NCBI RefSeq assembly: GCF_008806325.1
Contig: NZ_WACR01000004.1
Coordinates: forward strand, 124,001 to 188,000
Length of the DNA stretch: 64,000 bases
Direction: 5' to 3'
Source of the DNA: Salibacter halophilus
GTDB lineage: Bacteria; Bacteroidota; Bacteroidia; Flavobacteriales_G; Salibacteraceae
This document shows positions 50,952 to 60,193 of the stretch, piece after piece. Both the position numbers and the translations under genes were made by a program. Position 1 is the stretch's first letter; each line of letters begins with the position of its first letter. The notes below the pieces were generated by a model. It worked only from the letters and a program-made list of their open reading frames with translations. It was not told the DNA's origin and made no database searches.

Positions 50952-53774
50952 ATGTCTAACCCCTTAAAGACAAATTTGGTTGATGATCTTTTGTCTTTTT
51001 TAACGAGTCACTCTGAACTGATTCATGACTTGTATGAAAAGATTGAGAAGGATTCAAATGGCAATATTGACCAGAGCGAACTGTTGGGTAAACTCATCGA
51101 ACAAATATCTGATGTTGATGAGGGTGAATTGTCTTTGCTCAACCCCAGGATAGCTTACAGTATTCTCAAAACAATACCCGGAATCGTTTTCATGTACGAT
51201 TTGGAGAAGAAAAAGAGCTTTTACATCAATAATCAAATCAATAATATTCTTGGGTATTCTGATTCTGAGCTCAATATTGATGAACGATTTAATGAATTGA
51301 TTCACCCTGATGATGTTGAAGTATTTGCTCGTTTTTTTCCAAGATTATTGAGTTTGGGGGAAGATGAAGAAATGGAGTATTCCTACCGGGTAAAGCATGC
51401 TAATGGGAGTTATGTTTGGCTCTCTGTAAGGGAAATTGTTTACAGTAGAGATGAAAATGGACTCCCTTCCAAAACAGTTGGTATTGCGCAAGATGTTACT
51501 GATCAGGTGAGTAAAAAATACCGATTGAGGGAAAGTGAGATTTTGCAAAATGATTTGTTGAATAACACGAGTCAAAAATTCTTTTATCTCGATAAGAATG
51601 GCAGAATTCTCACATTGAATGAAAAGTCCAAAAATGAGTTTGTTGCCGCTAATAAAGTAGATCCAATTGGGAAGGTGTTGGGAGAATTTTTGCCAGATCT
51701 TCAAAGTGAAAATTTTTGGCATCATTTTAATCGCGCTTTAGCCAGTGAGCTTACGGTTTATGAGGATTTTCTCGATTACGGGCCAAACGAACGAAAATAC
51801 TACCGCATTTCGATGAACCCGGCTCTCGATGAAGAGGGAAGTGTGAGAGCTGTAACAGTTGAGCTCACTGAAATGACTCAGGAAGTTCATTATCGGGAGA
51901 GACTGAAAAGAAGCCAGGAAAGGCTTCAATTTGCGCTGGAGAGTTCGCGCGATGCTGTTTGGGAATGGAATTTAGACAGTAATGAAGTTTTTTACACCGG
52001 CTTTTTAGTGGATATACTCGGTTATGATAAACAATCAGAACCGTTTAACCGAAAAGATTGGCTCAATCACATTCACAGGGAAGATAAAAGACGTGTTTTC
52101 AGTGAGTTTGAGAAATTGTTGAAAGGGCAACAGGATCGTTATTCTCATGAATACCGGTTGAAAGGAGACGATGATAGTCATCGCTGGATCCTGGATAGAG
52201 GTCAGGTTGTGGAATATCGCGATTCCAGGCCTGTTCGCATCATCGGTACATTTACAGATATAACCGAAAGGATTGAACAGGAACAACGACTTCAAAAAAG
52301 CGAACAGCGTTTTCAGCTCGCAGCTAAGGGGATGGGAGTAGGTATTTGGGACTGGAACATCAAAACCGAAAGGTATTACTGGTCACCACAACTTTTTGAA
52401 ATACTGGGTTACGAGCCATTTGAATTGAAGTCTGGATTCGAAGGGATAGAAGGGTTTATGCACCCAGATGATAAACCCAAAGTAATTGCAACTCTCGCCC
52501 GGTATTTTAAGAAACAAATTGATGAATTCAGTGTTGAATATCGAGTGAAACATAATAATGGTGATTACATTTGGGTAAGAAGTAACGGACAGGCAGTTTT
52601 CAACAACAAAGGTGAGCCTAAGCGAATGGTGGGCTCTCTCGAAAATATTCACGATGGTAAAGTTGCACAAATTGAGTTGTCAAAAAGACAACAACTCCTC
52701 AACAATATCAATCAAAACATCAATGAAGGCATTTACCGCAGCACACCCGATCAAAAACTCCTCTACTGTAATGATGCTTTTTTGAGACTTTTTGGTGTCG
52801 AAAATCTATCTGAAGTTGAAAAGCAGGATTTTAGCACAATCGTGTTTTACGCTGATGGTAATGATCGTGAGACTCTTCGCAATGAACTCGAACAAAAGGG
52901 CTATCTCAATAACTGTGAAATAAAGTACCAAAGGAGAGATGGATCAACTTTTTGGGCACTTTTAAATTGCTCGGTCGGAACCGATGAGGAAGGCAATATG
53001 GTGTACAACGGAGCTATTCGTGATATTACGGAAATGAAAGGTATTAGGAAAGAGCTCATCGAAGCCAAGGAACGAGCCGAGGAAATGAACAAACTCAAGT
53101 CGAGCTTTTTGGCAAACATGAGCCATGAAGTACGCACCCCTATCAACGGTATTTTGGGTCTGACCGAGATAATTGAAGAAACCGATGATCTCAGCCAGCT
53201 CAAGGAGTATTCTGAAATGATCAGGGAGAGCGGAACCCGCTTATTGAATACGATTAACAGTATTCTGCATCTTTCCCAGATGGAGGCTTCATCGGGTAAT
53301 TTTGATCTTAACGAAATCGAGCTGAATAACTTTGTGAAAAGCAATGTGAACCTGTTCACCATGCCGGCTCAAAAAAAGAATATCAAACTCACATTTGAGC
53401 CACATAACAAGGATGCTAAAGTTTTAGGTGATGAATCGATGATCGATCAGATCCTCAATAACCTCATAGGTAACGCAATCAAATTCACTGATGACGGTGA
53501 AGTGAAGGTTTCCATTTCTGAAAAAACGAGAAGAAAAAAGCTTTTCTATCAGATTGCAGTGAGTGATACCGGAATAGGCGTATCAGAAGACTTTTTACCG
53601 CGTATTTTCAACGAGTTTGAGCAGGAGAGCTCAGGTTATGCCCGCAAGTTCCAGGGAAGCGGATTGGGTCTCGCAATCTGTAAAAAATACACTGAATTAC
53701 TGGGTGGAACCATCAAAGCCGAATCCAAAAAAGGTGAATGGACCAGGTTTATCGTGCAGTTGCCAGCTAAGTGA
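50952..53774 (+). CDS. Multi-PAS sensor histidine kinase
   Basis: 940 residues, no membrane helices, so probably cytosolic. About five PAS/PAC units can be read (about 65-180, 195-310, 325-440, 450-570, 580-695). HisKA follows with the phospho-accepting His 725 in NMSHEVRTPINGILG, then HATPase_c with the N box NNLIGNAIKFT, DTGIGV and GSGLGLAICKK. No receiver or output domain and no response regulator next door, so it is an orphan kinase. TACATTTG at 50916-50923 is a likely -7 element. A GGTCAGANCC copy (53156) falls at LGLTEI just after the H box. Confidence 0.9.
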   Translation: MSNPLKTNLVDDLLSFLTSHSELIHDLYEKIEKDSNGNIDQSELLGKLIEQISDVDEGELSLLNPRIAYSILKTIPGIVFMYDLEKKKSFYINNQINNILGYSDSELNIDERFNELIHPDDVEVFARFFPRLLSLGEDEEMEYSYRVKHANGSYVWLSVREIVYSRDENGLPSKTVGIAQDVTDQVSKKYRLRESEILQNDLLNNTSQKFFYLDKNGRILTLNEKSKNEFVAANKVDPIGKVLGEFLPDLQSENFWHHFNRALASELTVYEDFLDYGPNERKYYRISMNPALDEEGSVRAVTVELTEMTQEVHYRERLKRSQERLQFALESSRDAVWEWNLDSNEVFYTGFLVDILGYDKQSEPFNRKDWLNHIHREDKRRVFSEFEKLLKGQQDRYSHEYRLKGDDDSHRWILDRGQVVEYRDSRPVRIIGTFTDITERIEQEQRLQKSEQRFQLAAKGMGVGIWDWNIKTERYYWSPQLFEILGYEPFELKSGFEGIEGFMHPDDKPKVIATLARYFKKQIDEFSVEYRVKHNNGDYIWVRSNGQAVFNNKGEPKRMVGSLENIHDGKVAQIELSKRQQLLNNINQNINEGIYRSTPDQKLLYCNDAFLRLFGVENLSEVEKQDFSTIVFYADGNDRETLRNELEQKGYLNNCEIKYQRRDGSTFWALLNCSVGTDEEGNMVYNGAIRDITEMKGIRKELIEAKERAEEMNKLKSSFLANMSHEVRTPINGILGLTEIIEETDDLSQLKEYSEMIRESGTRLLNTINSILHLSQMEASSGNFDLNEIELNNFVKSNVNLFTMPAQKKNIKLTFEPHNKDAKVLGDESMIDQILNNLIGNAIKFTDDGEVKVSISEKTRRKKLFYQIAVSDTGIGVSEDFLPRIFNEFEQESSGYARKFQGSGLGLAICKKYTELLGGTIKAESKKGEWTRFIVQLPAK

Positions 53775-53817
53775 AAGCTTTCTTTTAACTTTATCTATTA
53801 GGGTTCTGTAAAAGTGG

Positions 53818-53891
53818 TGACCCTAGCAGGAGTCGAACCTGCAACCTTCAGAACCGGAATCTGACGCTCTATCCAGTTGAGCTATAGGGCC
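53818..53891 (-). tRNA. tRNA-Arg (anticodon CCG)
   Basis: 74 nt read on the minus strand. Acceptor GGCCCTA pairs with TAGGGTC, discriminator A, CCA not encoded. D arm GCTC..GAGC, anticodon stem TCAGA/TCTGA with loop TTCCGGT, giving anticodon CCG for codon CGG, and T loop GGTTCGACTCC. A complete cloverleaf. Confidence 0.95.
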
Positions 53892-53937
53892 GTTTCAAGA
53901 ATTTTGACAAAAGTATGCTTTTTAGAAAAAAAGAAAA

Positions 53938-53953
53938 CCGCTCGATTGAGCGG
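53938..53953 (-). terminator. Terminator of dnaN
   Basis: CCGCTC (53938-53943) and GAGCGG (53948-53953), loop GATT. On the minus strand the stem is followed by TTTTCTTTTTTTC. It separates dnaN from the tRNA. Confidence 0.85.
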
Positions 53954-54037
53954 CTTCCTTACCTTAGTAATTTTGTCTCGACCAAAAGACAAAATTAACT
54001 CTCCTACAACACACCAAAAAAGTGTAAGCCAAATATA

Positions 54038-55159
54038 CTAATTATTTAGCATTACCGGCATTACAAGCATTAAAATTTCTTCGTTATCGTCTGAGTTATC
54101 GGGGAGTAGAATACCAGCCCTGTTTGGTGCACTCATCTCGATGTTAACCTGGTCTGTTTCAATATTGTTGAGCATTTCGAGGAGGAAACGCGAGTTGAAT
54201 CCGATTTGCATATCATCACCTGCATAGTTACAGGTCAATCGTTCAACTGCTTCGTTTGAGTAATCCAAATCCTCAGCAGAAATATTCAGTTCACTTCCCG
54301 TCATTTTCAAACGCACCTGGTGAGTGGTTTTGTTCGAGAAGATACTCACACGCTTCACAGAATTGAGAAGTTCCTGGCGAGCAATTGTAAGTTTATTCGG
54401 GTTTTCTTTTGGAATTACAGCATCGTAATTCGGGTATTTACCATCGATGAGGCGACAAACGAGCTGAATGTGCTCAACTTTGAAGTGAGCGTTTGTCTCG
54501 TTGTACTGAACCTCTACGCTGCTGTCGATTCCGGAAGTGATATTTTTAAGTAAGTTGAGCGGCTTTTTAGGCATGATGAAAGAAGCCTCTTTACTGCTTT
54601 TTACATCTTTCCTGCGGTAGCGAACGAGCTTGTGCGCGTCAGTTGCTACAAAAGTTGCGCTCTCTTTGCCGAGCTCGAAAAGAACTCCGCTCATCACGGG
54701 GCGCAGGTCGTCATTACCTGTGGCGAAAATCGTTTTATCGATCGCGTTAAAAAGCGTACCCGATTCGAGCTCCAATTTGTTAGCTCCTTCGATTTCGGGA
54801 ACTTTTGGAAACTCTTCACCGTCCTGACCACTCAGTTTGTATTTACCGTTGTCAGAAGAGATCTCGATACCGAAACTCTCTTCTTCAATCGTGAAAGTGA
54901 GCGGTTGGTCAGGGAACGTTTTCAAAGTGTCGAGAAGCAACTTGGCCGGAATAGCGATTAAACCATCTTTTTCAGCTTTTTCGAGCTGAATAGTGGTTGT
55001 CAATGTTGTTTCCAGATCACTCGCTGAAATCGTGAGATCCTGATCTTTGATTTCAAATAAAAAATTATCGAGAATTGGGAGCGTATTGCTGCTGTTCAGC
55101 ACTCCTGATATTGTTTGCAATTGTTTGAGCAACGCACTGCTTGAAACGATGAATTTCAT
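54038..55159 (-). CDS. dnaN: DNA polymerase III beta sliding clamp
   Basis: 373 residues, three clamp domains. Typical text: FIVSSSALLKQLQTISGVLNSSNTLPILDNFLFE at the start, ATDAHKLVRYRRKDV near 175, and the C-terminal LVMPVMLNN in place of the E. coli PMRL end. A ring dimer that tethers the polymerase. It is not beside dnaA here. TAAATTTG on the minus strand (55195-55202) is a likely -7 element. Confidence 0.96.
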   Translation of the reverse strand: MKFIVSSSALLKQLQTISGVLNSSNTLPILDNFLFEIKDQDLTISASDLETTLTTTIQLEKAEKDGLIAIPAKLLLDTLKTFPDQPLTFTIEEESFGIEISSDNGKYKLSGQDGEEFPKVPEIEGANKLELESGTLFNAIDKTIFATGNDDLRPVMSGVLFELGKESATFVATDAHKLVRYRRKDVKSSKEASFIMPKKPLNLLKNITSGIDSSVEVQYNETNAHFKVEHIQLVCRLIDGKYPNYDAVIPKENPNKLTIARQELLNSVKRVSIFSNKTTHQVRLKMTGSELNISAEDLDYSNEAVERLTCNYAGDDMQIGFNSRFLLEMLNNIETDQVNIEMSAPNRAGILLPDNSDDNEEILMLVMPVMLNN

Positions 55160-55277
55160 GTAGCTGTTTTTGTTGTGTTTCTTTTAGAGAAGAGCAAATT
55201 TATAGTAAGGTCTCAGTTTAACTGACTTTTAGATCAATAAGAATTGAACATTTTATTAACAACCTGTAAATCGGTTG

Positions 55278-56285
55278 TTACTTTTTGAAATAATCCAACT
55301 CTGCAGTTACCGGATCAAACACAAAGTACTGAACAACAATAAAGTTGGAGTCGTTCAGTGTCGCGTAAAAGCGGTCCAGGTCGTATTCGATTTCGTTACC
55401 ATCGAGGTCTTCACCGTTTTCGATTCGCTTTTTGAATGTTTTAACTGTCGTTTTTTCTCCCGCTGTATCTGTCACGGATACGATCATTTCAGGAGTTTGT
55501 GCAGCCACGCTGTCCTGGAAACTCTGTGCTTCTATTTCTTCAAAGCTCTCGAAATTGCGTTCCTTGAACATGCTCACGTAGCTGAGGAGCTTCGGTTTGT
55601 CGATGTTTTCGACTTTTTGGCTCTGACCGTTATACAATTCAAAATTGTTGTTGCCGAGGCTTTTAATGGTGAAATCTTTTTGCGGTTCATCTGGGTATTT
55701 CGTGCTGATTTCAGCGATTTCACCAAAAGCGTATTTGAAAATATGTTTCTTGCGCCAGTCGTTTGAGCGCACGATAAAACGCGGAGTCAGATAGCCGTAA
55801 AATCCTTCAACGTGCATGAGGTAAGGGCGAGTCGCATTTTCCAAAAGCATGTAGTTTCCTGTGTGGTCGATGTTGCTGGAGCCCACATAAAACGTTTTGA
55901 AAGGCTTGTCGTGATTGTTGTTTTTGTAAATTTCAACTTTGATTCCTTCACTCGCGATTTTCTTCAGAACCGTTTCGTATTTGTTTTTGGAAACAGGTGC
56001 CTGAACAGCCAACTGATTTATCGTACTCAACAGCACATTCACGCCAGATTCTCTCGCTTCAAAATCTCCGTCAACGATCCAGTCATTTCCCTTTCTCTCA
56101 AGAGTAACATCGTTGCCGTTTTTATCGGCTAAAAACAACTTGGTAATGTTCCCGGTATCCTCAACGGCAAAAGCTGTTTGGTCGCTGACGATCGTTGAAC
56201 TCGTATTTTTTTGAGAAAAATAGATGGCAACTCCGGCAATGAGTGCCAAAACTAATATTGAAATGATGGTGTTTCTTCTTCTCAT
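55278..56285 (-). CDS. DUF4340 protein, gliding operon
   Basis: 335 residues with one N-terminal membrane helix (IISILVLALIAGVAIYF) and periplasmic repeats of the DUF4340 type (NDWIVDGDFEARESGVNVLLSTINQL). The position 3 bp after gldG suggests it acts with the GldFG transporter. Function unproven. Confidence 0.85.
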   Translation of the reverse strand: MRRRNTIISILVLALIAGVAIYFSQKNTSSTIVSDQTAFAVEDTGNITKLFLADKNGNDVTLERKGNDWIVDGDFEARESGVNVLLSTINQLAVQAPVSKNKYETVLKKIASEGIKVEIYKNNNHDKPFKTFYVGSSNIDHTGNYMLLENATRPYLMHVEGFYGYLTPRFIVRSNDWRKKHIFKYAFGEIAEISTKYPDEPQKDFTIKSLGNNNFELYNGQSQKVENIDKPKLLSYVSMFKERNFESFEEIEAQSFQDSVAAQTPEMIVSVTDTAGEKTTVKTFKKRIENGEDLDGNEIEYDLDRFYATLNDSNFIVVQYFVFDPVTAELDYFKK

Positions 56286-56288
56286 CCT

Positions 56289-58001
56289 CTAAGTGTATAG
56301 TTTTTTGCGAATGTAAAACTGAATGACTCCAAAAATCAAGATTAATATTACAGGAGCAGCTGTATTGAGAATTTGCCAAAAACGTCTTTCTCTTTCTACT
56401 CGTGGTTTGTCGAGTAATCGCATCTTGAAATCTTTTGATCGGGCAGTGATTAAGTTGTCATCTTCAAGGAGGTAATTCATCGCGTTGAGGACAAATTCTT
56501 TGTTCCCGTATATTTTGCGCGTGTACTTGTCATAGCCCAGCGTGAAGAACTTTTCTTCACTGCGGTTCACATTGTTTCGTATGATATCAGCATCAGAAAC
56601 TACAAGCATTTTGGTTGGTAAACTCTTCTCCTTGAAGCGGAATTCAGGATTCTCCGTAATTTTTCGTGTGAGTCTGTTTTTGAAAACGCTCTCAAATTCT
56701 CCTTCAAGCAGCGCTGCTACAATTTGGTGCGAGTTGTTGTACTGTCTTTGATCGGGCTCGTGACGCAAGATATTCAGAGCCACACGATGCGGAGCACTGG
56801 CAACTTTCGTGTATTTTGAGGTTCTGAGTAGTGGTGTCTTTTTGATAGCAGTATCACCAACGAGATCAATGCTACTCGCAAACTGTGTCTTGATTGCATC
56901 CAGATTGTGAACAATAGGATGTTGCGATTGCGGAAATAAGAGCGGATAGTAATACCACGGGAAAAATTCCTGCTTGGGCTGATTTCCAACCATTCCAGTA
57001 ACAACCGGAATAGGAACTGCCTGCAAGTCGAGGAGGAAGTCTGAATTGATGCGAGCTCCGTATTTGAAAAGCTGATCACTCAGATTAACATCTTGCGGAA
57101 CACCAAGTGTAATGCCTTTTTTACGAATACTGTCCATGCTAGCTGTAACAGGTTCTACAAACCACATTACTTTTCCGCCTTTCATGATGAACTGGTCGAT
57201 CACGTATTTATCTTTCTCGCTGATTTTCTCTTTAGGACCGGCAATGACGATAGCATCGTGGAGTTGAAGTGCATCGAGCTGACCATTAATTCGCACCGAG
57301 TCAACGATGTAGAAATCGCTCAGTGATTTTTGGATATCAGCTGTTTCGAGATCATCTAATTCTCCGTGTCCTCGGACAAATCCAACACGTTTTTTCGCGT
57401 ATTGTGTCATCACCTTCACCTTACTCATCAACTCGTATTCGAGCTGTTGAATCGAGTTGTTGAGCATCACCTCAGGCTTGGTTTGCATTTGGCTCTGAAG
57501 CAATTGAACAGCTTCTTCCTGATCTCTGTAAGTAACAATAGCACCCGGGAAAATAATTTGCTCGCTGCGCTTGTCGCCTTCATTGACGCGAACGTTCGTG
57601 TATTCCAGGCCTTTGTCAGAAAGCTTTTGATAAAACTGTTTCCGCTTTTCTTCATTGGGATTAGCTGACGGATCGATGAACTCGTACTGAATATTGTCGC
57701 CTGCGTAGGCTCTAAACTCATCGAGCATTTCCTGTGTGGCATCGCGCAATCGTTCATAGCCGGCCGGCAGATCACCTTCCAGGTACACTTTGATGAAAAC
57801 AATGTCTTCAAGTTCCTGCAGTTTTTCTGTTGTAGCATCAGTGAGTGAGTAGCGTTTATCTTCGGTCAGATCCAGCCTTGTGAACGTCATTGTGGCGAGG
57901 TAATTCAACAGCACAATAGCAGCCACAATCGACACAAACTGAATGATATCATTGCGTTTGCGCTGGTTCGATTTATTTTGTTTGCTTGTATCCTTCGCCA
58001 T
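56289..58001 (-). CDS. gldG: Gliding motility ABC transporter component GldG
   Basis: 570 residues from the ATG at 57999-58001. One membrane helix near the N-terminus (IIQFVSIVAAIVLLNYLATMTF), then RLDLTEDKRYSLTDATTEKLQELEDIVFIKVYLEGDLPAG, a large ABC_transp_aux region, and a C-terminal helix (NTAAPVILILIFGVIQFYI). With GldF and GldA it forms an ABC system needed for gliding in Flavobacterium johnsoniae. gldA is not in the window. Start is 2 bp from the gldF stop. Confidence 0.93.
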   Translation of the reverse strand: MAKDTSKQNKSNQRKRNDIIQFVSIVAAIVLLNYLATMTFTRLDLTEDKRYSLTDATTEKLQELEDIVFIKVYLEGDLPAGYERLRDATQEMLDEFRAYAGDNIQYEFIDPSANPNEEKRKQFYQKLSDKGLEYTNVRVNEGDKRSEQIIFPGAIVTYRDQEEAVQLLQSQMQTKPEVMLNNSIQQLEYELMSKVKVMTQYAKKRVGFVRGHGELDDLETADIQKSLSDFYIVDSVRINGQLDALQLHDAIVIAGPKEKISEKDKYVIDQFIMKGGKVMWFVEPVTASMDSIRKKGITLGVPQDVNLSDQLFKYGARINSDFLLDLQAVPIPVVTGMVGNQPKQEFFPWYYYPLLFPQSQHPIVHNLDAIKTQFASSIDLVGDTAIKKTPLLRTSKYTKVASAPHRVALNILRHEPDQRQYNNSHQIVAALLEGEFESVFKNRLTRKITENPEFRFKEKSLPTKMLVVSDADIIRNNVNRSEEKFFTLGYDKYTRKIYGNKEFVLNAMNYLLEDDNLITARSKDFKMRLLDKPRVERERRFWQILNTAAPVILILIFGVIQFYIRKKLYT

Positions 58002-58003
58002 AA

Positions 58004-58735
58004 TTACCACTTTCTACTTTCCAAACGCAATTTAGTGAGCATGATAAAGACAGCTATCAGGCTCAAAAAATAGATGAGATCTCTTGAGTCGATTACCCCT
58101 CTGCTGATCGAGATGTAATGCTCGTTGATGCCCAGGTTCATGATAACACTGTCAAAACTCCCCATCAAATCAAAACTGGCTATTTGCTCAAATCCAACAT
58201 AACAAAAGAATGAAAGGAACATTGCTATGATGAACGAGATGATCTGGTTCTGACTGAGAGAACTCGCAAATATGCCTATTGCTACAAAACAGCCCGCTAA
58301 AAACAACAAACCAATATAGGATCCGATTACAGCTCCGGTATCGATATTACCCGCTGTTGAGCCCAGTTCGTAAATCGAGAAATAATAGATAAGTGTTGGG
58401 AGCAGACTAAACAGAACGAGTAGGAAACCGGCTAAAAACTTGGATAAAATGATTTGTAAATCGCTGAGCGGTTTCGTGATGAGTAATTCGATGGTACCTG
58501 TTCGCTGCTCTTCAGCAAAGCTCCGCATGGTGACTGCTGGAGCCAAAAACATGAAAACCCACGGAGCGATGATGAATAATGTATCGATGTTGGCATATCC
58601 CGAGTCCATTACATTATATGAACCGGGGAAAACCCACATGAACAGGGAAATAGTAATTAAAAACACACCGATTACGATGTAACCGATTAGTGAACTCAAG
58701 AAGGCTGCAACTTCCTTTCTCAGCAATGTTAGCAT
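58004..58735 (-). CDS. gldF: Gliding motility ABC transporter permease GldF
   Basis: 243 residues starting MLTLLRKEVAAFLSSLIGYIVIGVF at the ATG 58733-58735. Six membrane helices of ABC-2 type with APAVTMRSFAEEQRTGTIELLITKPLSDLQIILSKF, a conserved permease segment. A longer start at 58804 is rejected because a TATTTTTG -7 element (minus, 58761-58768) lies between the two. First gene of gldF-gldG-DUF4340. Confidence 0.93.
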   Translation of the reverse strand: MLTLLRKEVAAFLSSLIGYIVIGVFLITISLFMWVFPGSYNVMDSGYANIDTLFIIAPWVFMFLAPAVTMRSFAEEQRTGTIELLITKPLSDLQIILSKFLAGFLLVLFSLLPTLIYYFSIYELGSTAGNIDTGAVIGSYIGLLFLAGCFVAIGIFASSLSQNQIISFIIAMFLSFFCYVGFEQIASFDLMGSFDSVIMNLGINEHYISISRGVIDSRDLIYFLSLIAVFIMLTKLRLESRKW

Positions 58736-58861
58736 GCGCTGTTTCTCTTTAAGTGACGAGCAAAAATAGATTTTCTCAACTACCTCGAATGACAACAACT
58801 TCACAAAGTCTTAAAAATTGTGAAAGTCCCCATTATATTTGCGGCAAATTAACAAGATAAA

Positions 58862-60193
58862 ATGAAGGTACTCAAGTTTGGAGGTACATCAGTTGGAGAA
58901 CCGGACCGGATGAGGCAGGTGCTCGATATCAGTTCGCAAAGTGACGAATCGAATATCGTGGTGCTATCGGCCCTTAGCGGCACCACAAATTCACTGGTGA
59001 AACTCAACTCGCTGTTGCGTGAAAACGCCAAAGAGCAATTTAGCAGGGAACTGGATAAATTGCAGAATCATTACGAAGACTTTATCCAAAAACTCTACAA
59101 GGAGGAAAAAGTCAAACGCGAGGCTGAGAAGACTATTTCCAAACACTTTGAAGTAATCAATTCTTTTGCGCAGGATGTTTACACAGCCAACGAAGAAAAG
59201 TTGATGCTCGCTCAGGGTGAGCTCATGTCAACGGCTCTGTTCAAACTACTGTGTGATGAACAGGGCGTAAATGCAGAGCTATTGCCGGCACTCGACTTCA
59301 TGCGCATCAATAACAACAAAGAACCCGATTACTACTTCATTGATATCAACCTCAAGCGATTGATCGAGGAGAATAAAAGCGATGAAAAAGTCATCTTCAT
59401 CACGCAGGGTTTCATTTGCCGAAATGCTTACGGAGAGGTGGATAATCTTCAAAGAGGAGGATCTGACTATACCGCATCTTTAATTGGTGCTTCGATCAGA
59501 GCCGAAGAAATACAGATTTGGACTGATATTGACGGGATGCACAACAACGATCCGCGAATCGTAAAACCGACACGCCCAATCCAGGAATTGTCATTTGATG
59601 AAGCAGCAGAGCTGGCTTATTTTGGAGCTAAAATTCTGCACCCATCGAGTGTACGCCCGGCTAAAGATGCCAATATTCCGGTTTACTTGAAAAGCACCCT
59701 TAATCCGGGAGCAAAGGGAACAATAGTGAGCCAAAAATCATCGAGCGATCGTATCAAAGCGGTTGCAGCCAAAGATGGTATTACGGCAATCAAAATAACG
59801 AGTGGCAGAATGCTTCTCGCATACGGATTCCTCCGTCACATTTTTGAAGTATTTGAGTGGTACAAAAAACCGATCGATTTGATCACGACATCAGAAGTGG
59901 CAGTTTCACTCACCGTTGATGACGATGAAAATCTGGATGCTATCGTGAAAGATCTTGAAAAATACGGATCGGTGGAGATTGACAGAGACCATACGATTAT
60001 TTGTGTGGTGGGCGATTTCCTCGCTCAGTCTGCCGGATACGGAGCTCAAATTCTCACAGCTCTCAAGAATATTCCGCTCCGCATGGTTTCGTACGGAGGA
60101 AGCAACAACAACGTGTCGTTTTTAGTGGAGAGTCGCTACAAAAAAGATGCGCTCACTGCTCTTAATTCACTTTTTGAAATCGGGAGATCATGA
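58862..60193 (+). CDS. lysC: Aspartate kinase, monofunctional
   Basis: 443 residues. Kinase domain with KFGGTSVGEPDRMRQV at the start, QGFICRNAYGEVDNLQRGGSDYTASLIG (about 180-207) and WTDIDGMHNNDPRIV, then a C-terminal ACT pair (about 300-443) for feedback control. No homoserine dehydrogenase domain. It is coupled to lysA by a 4-bp overlap, so it probably serves lysine/diaminopimelate synthesis. TATATTTG at 58834-58841 is a likely -7 element. Confidence 0.94.
   Translation: MKVLKFGGTSVGEPDRMRQVLDISSQSDESNIVVLSALSGTTNSLVKLNSLLRENAKEQFSRELDKLQNHYEDFIQKLYKEEKVKREAEKTISKHFEVINSFAQDVYTANEEKLMLAQGELMSTALFKLLCDEQGVNAELLPALDFMRINNNKEPDYYFIDINLKRLIEENKSDEKVIFITQGFICRNAYGEVDNLQRGGSDYTASLIGASIRAEEIQIWTDIDGMHNNDPRIVKPTRPIQELSFDEAAELAYFGAKILHPSSVRPAKDANIPVYLKSTLNPGAKGTIVSQKSSSDRIKAVAAKDGITAIKITSGRMLLAYGFLRHIFEVFEWYKKPIDLITTSEVAVSLTVDDDENLDAIVKDLEKYGSVEIDRDHTIICVVGDFLAQSAGYGAQILTALKNIPLRMVSYGGSNNNVSFLVESRYKKDALTALNSLFEIGRS

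Noticed and set aside
46743-53155. 6.4-kb gap without a perfect GGTCAGANCC copy, as a possible mark of foreign DNA
   Set aside because: The gap covers core genes (ABC exporter, folD, ffh) and contains near-matches at 48359, 49982 and 50703; with a mean spacing of 1.8 kb a gap of this size is not surprising.
53848-53868. A stretch that looks like two broken, facing copies of the GGTCAGANCC word
   Set aside because: It is the anticodon arm of tRNA-Arg(CCG); the similarity comes from the anticodon stem TCAGA/TCTGA and the CCGG loop and lacks the full word.
58736-58804. Longer GldF start at 58804
   Set aside because: A TAnnTTTG element lies between the two starts and GldF homologues begin near MLTLLRKE.
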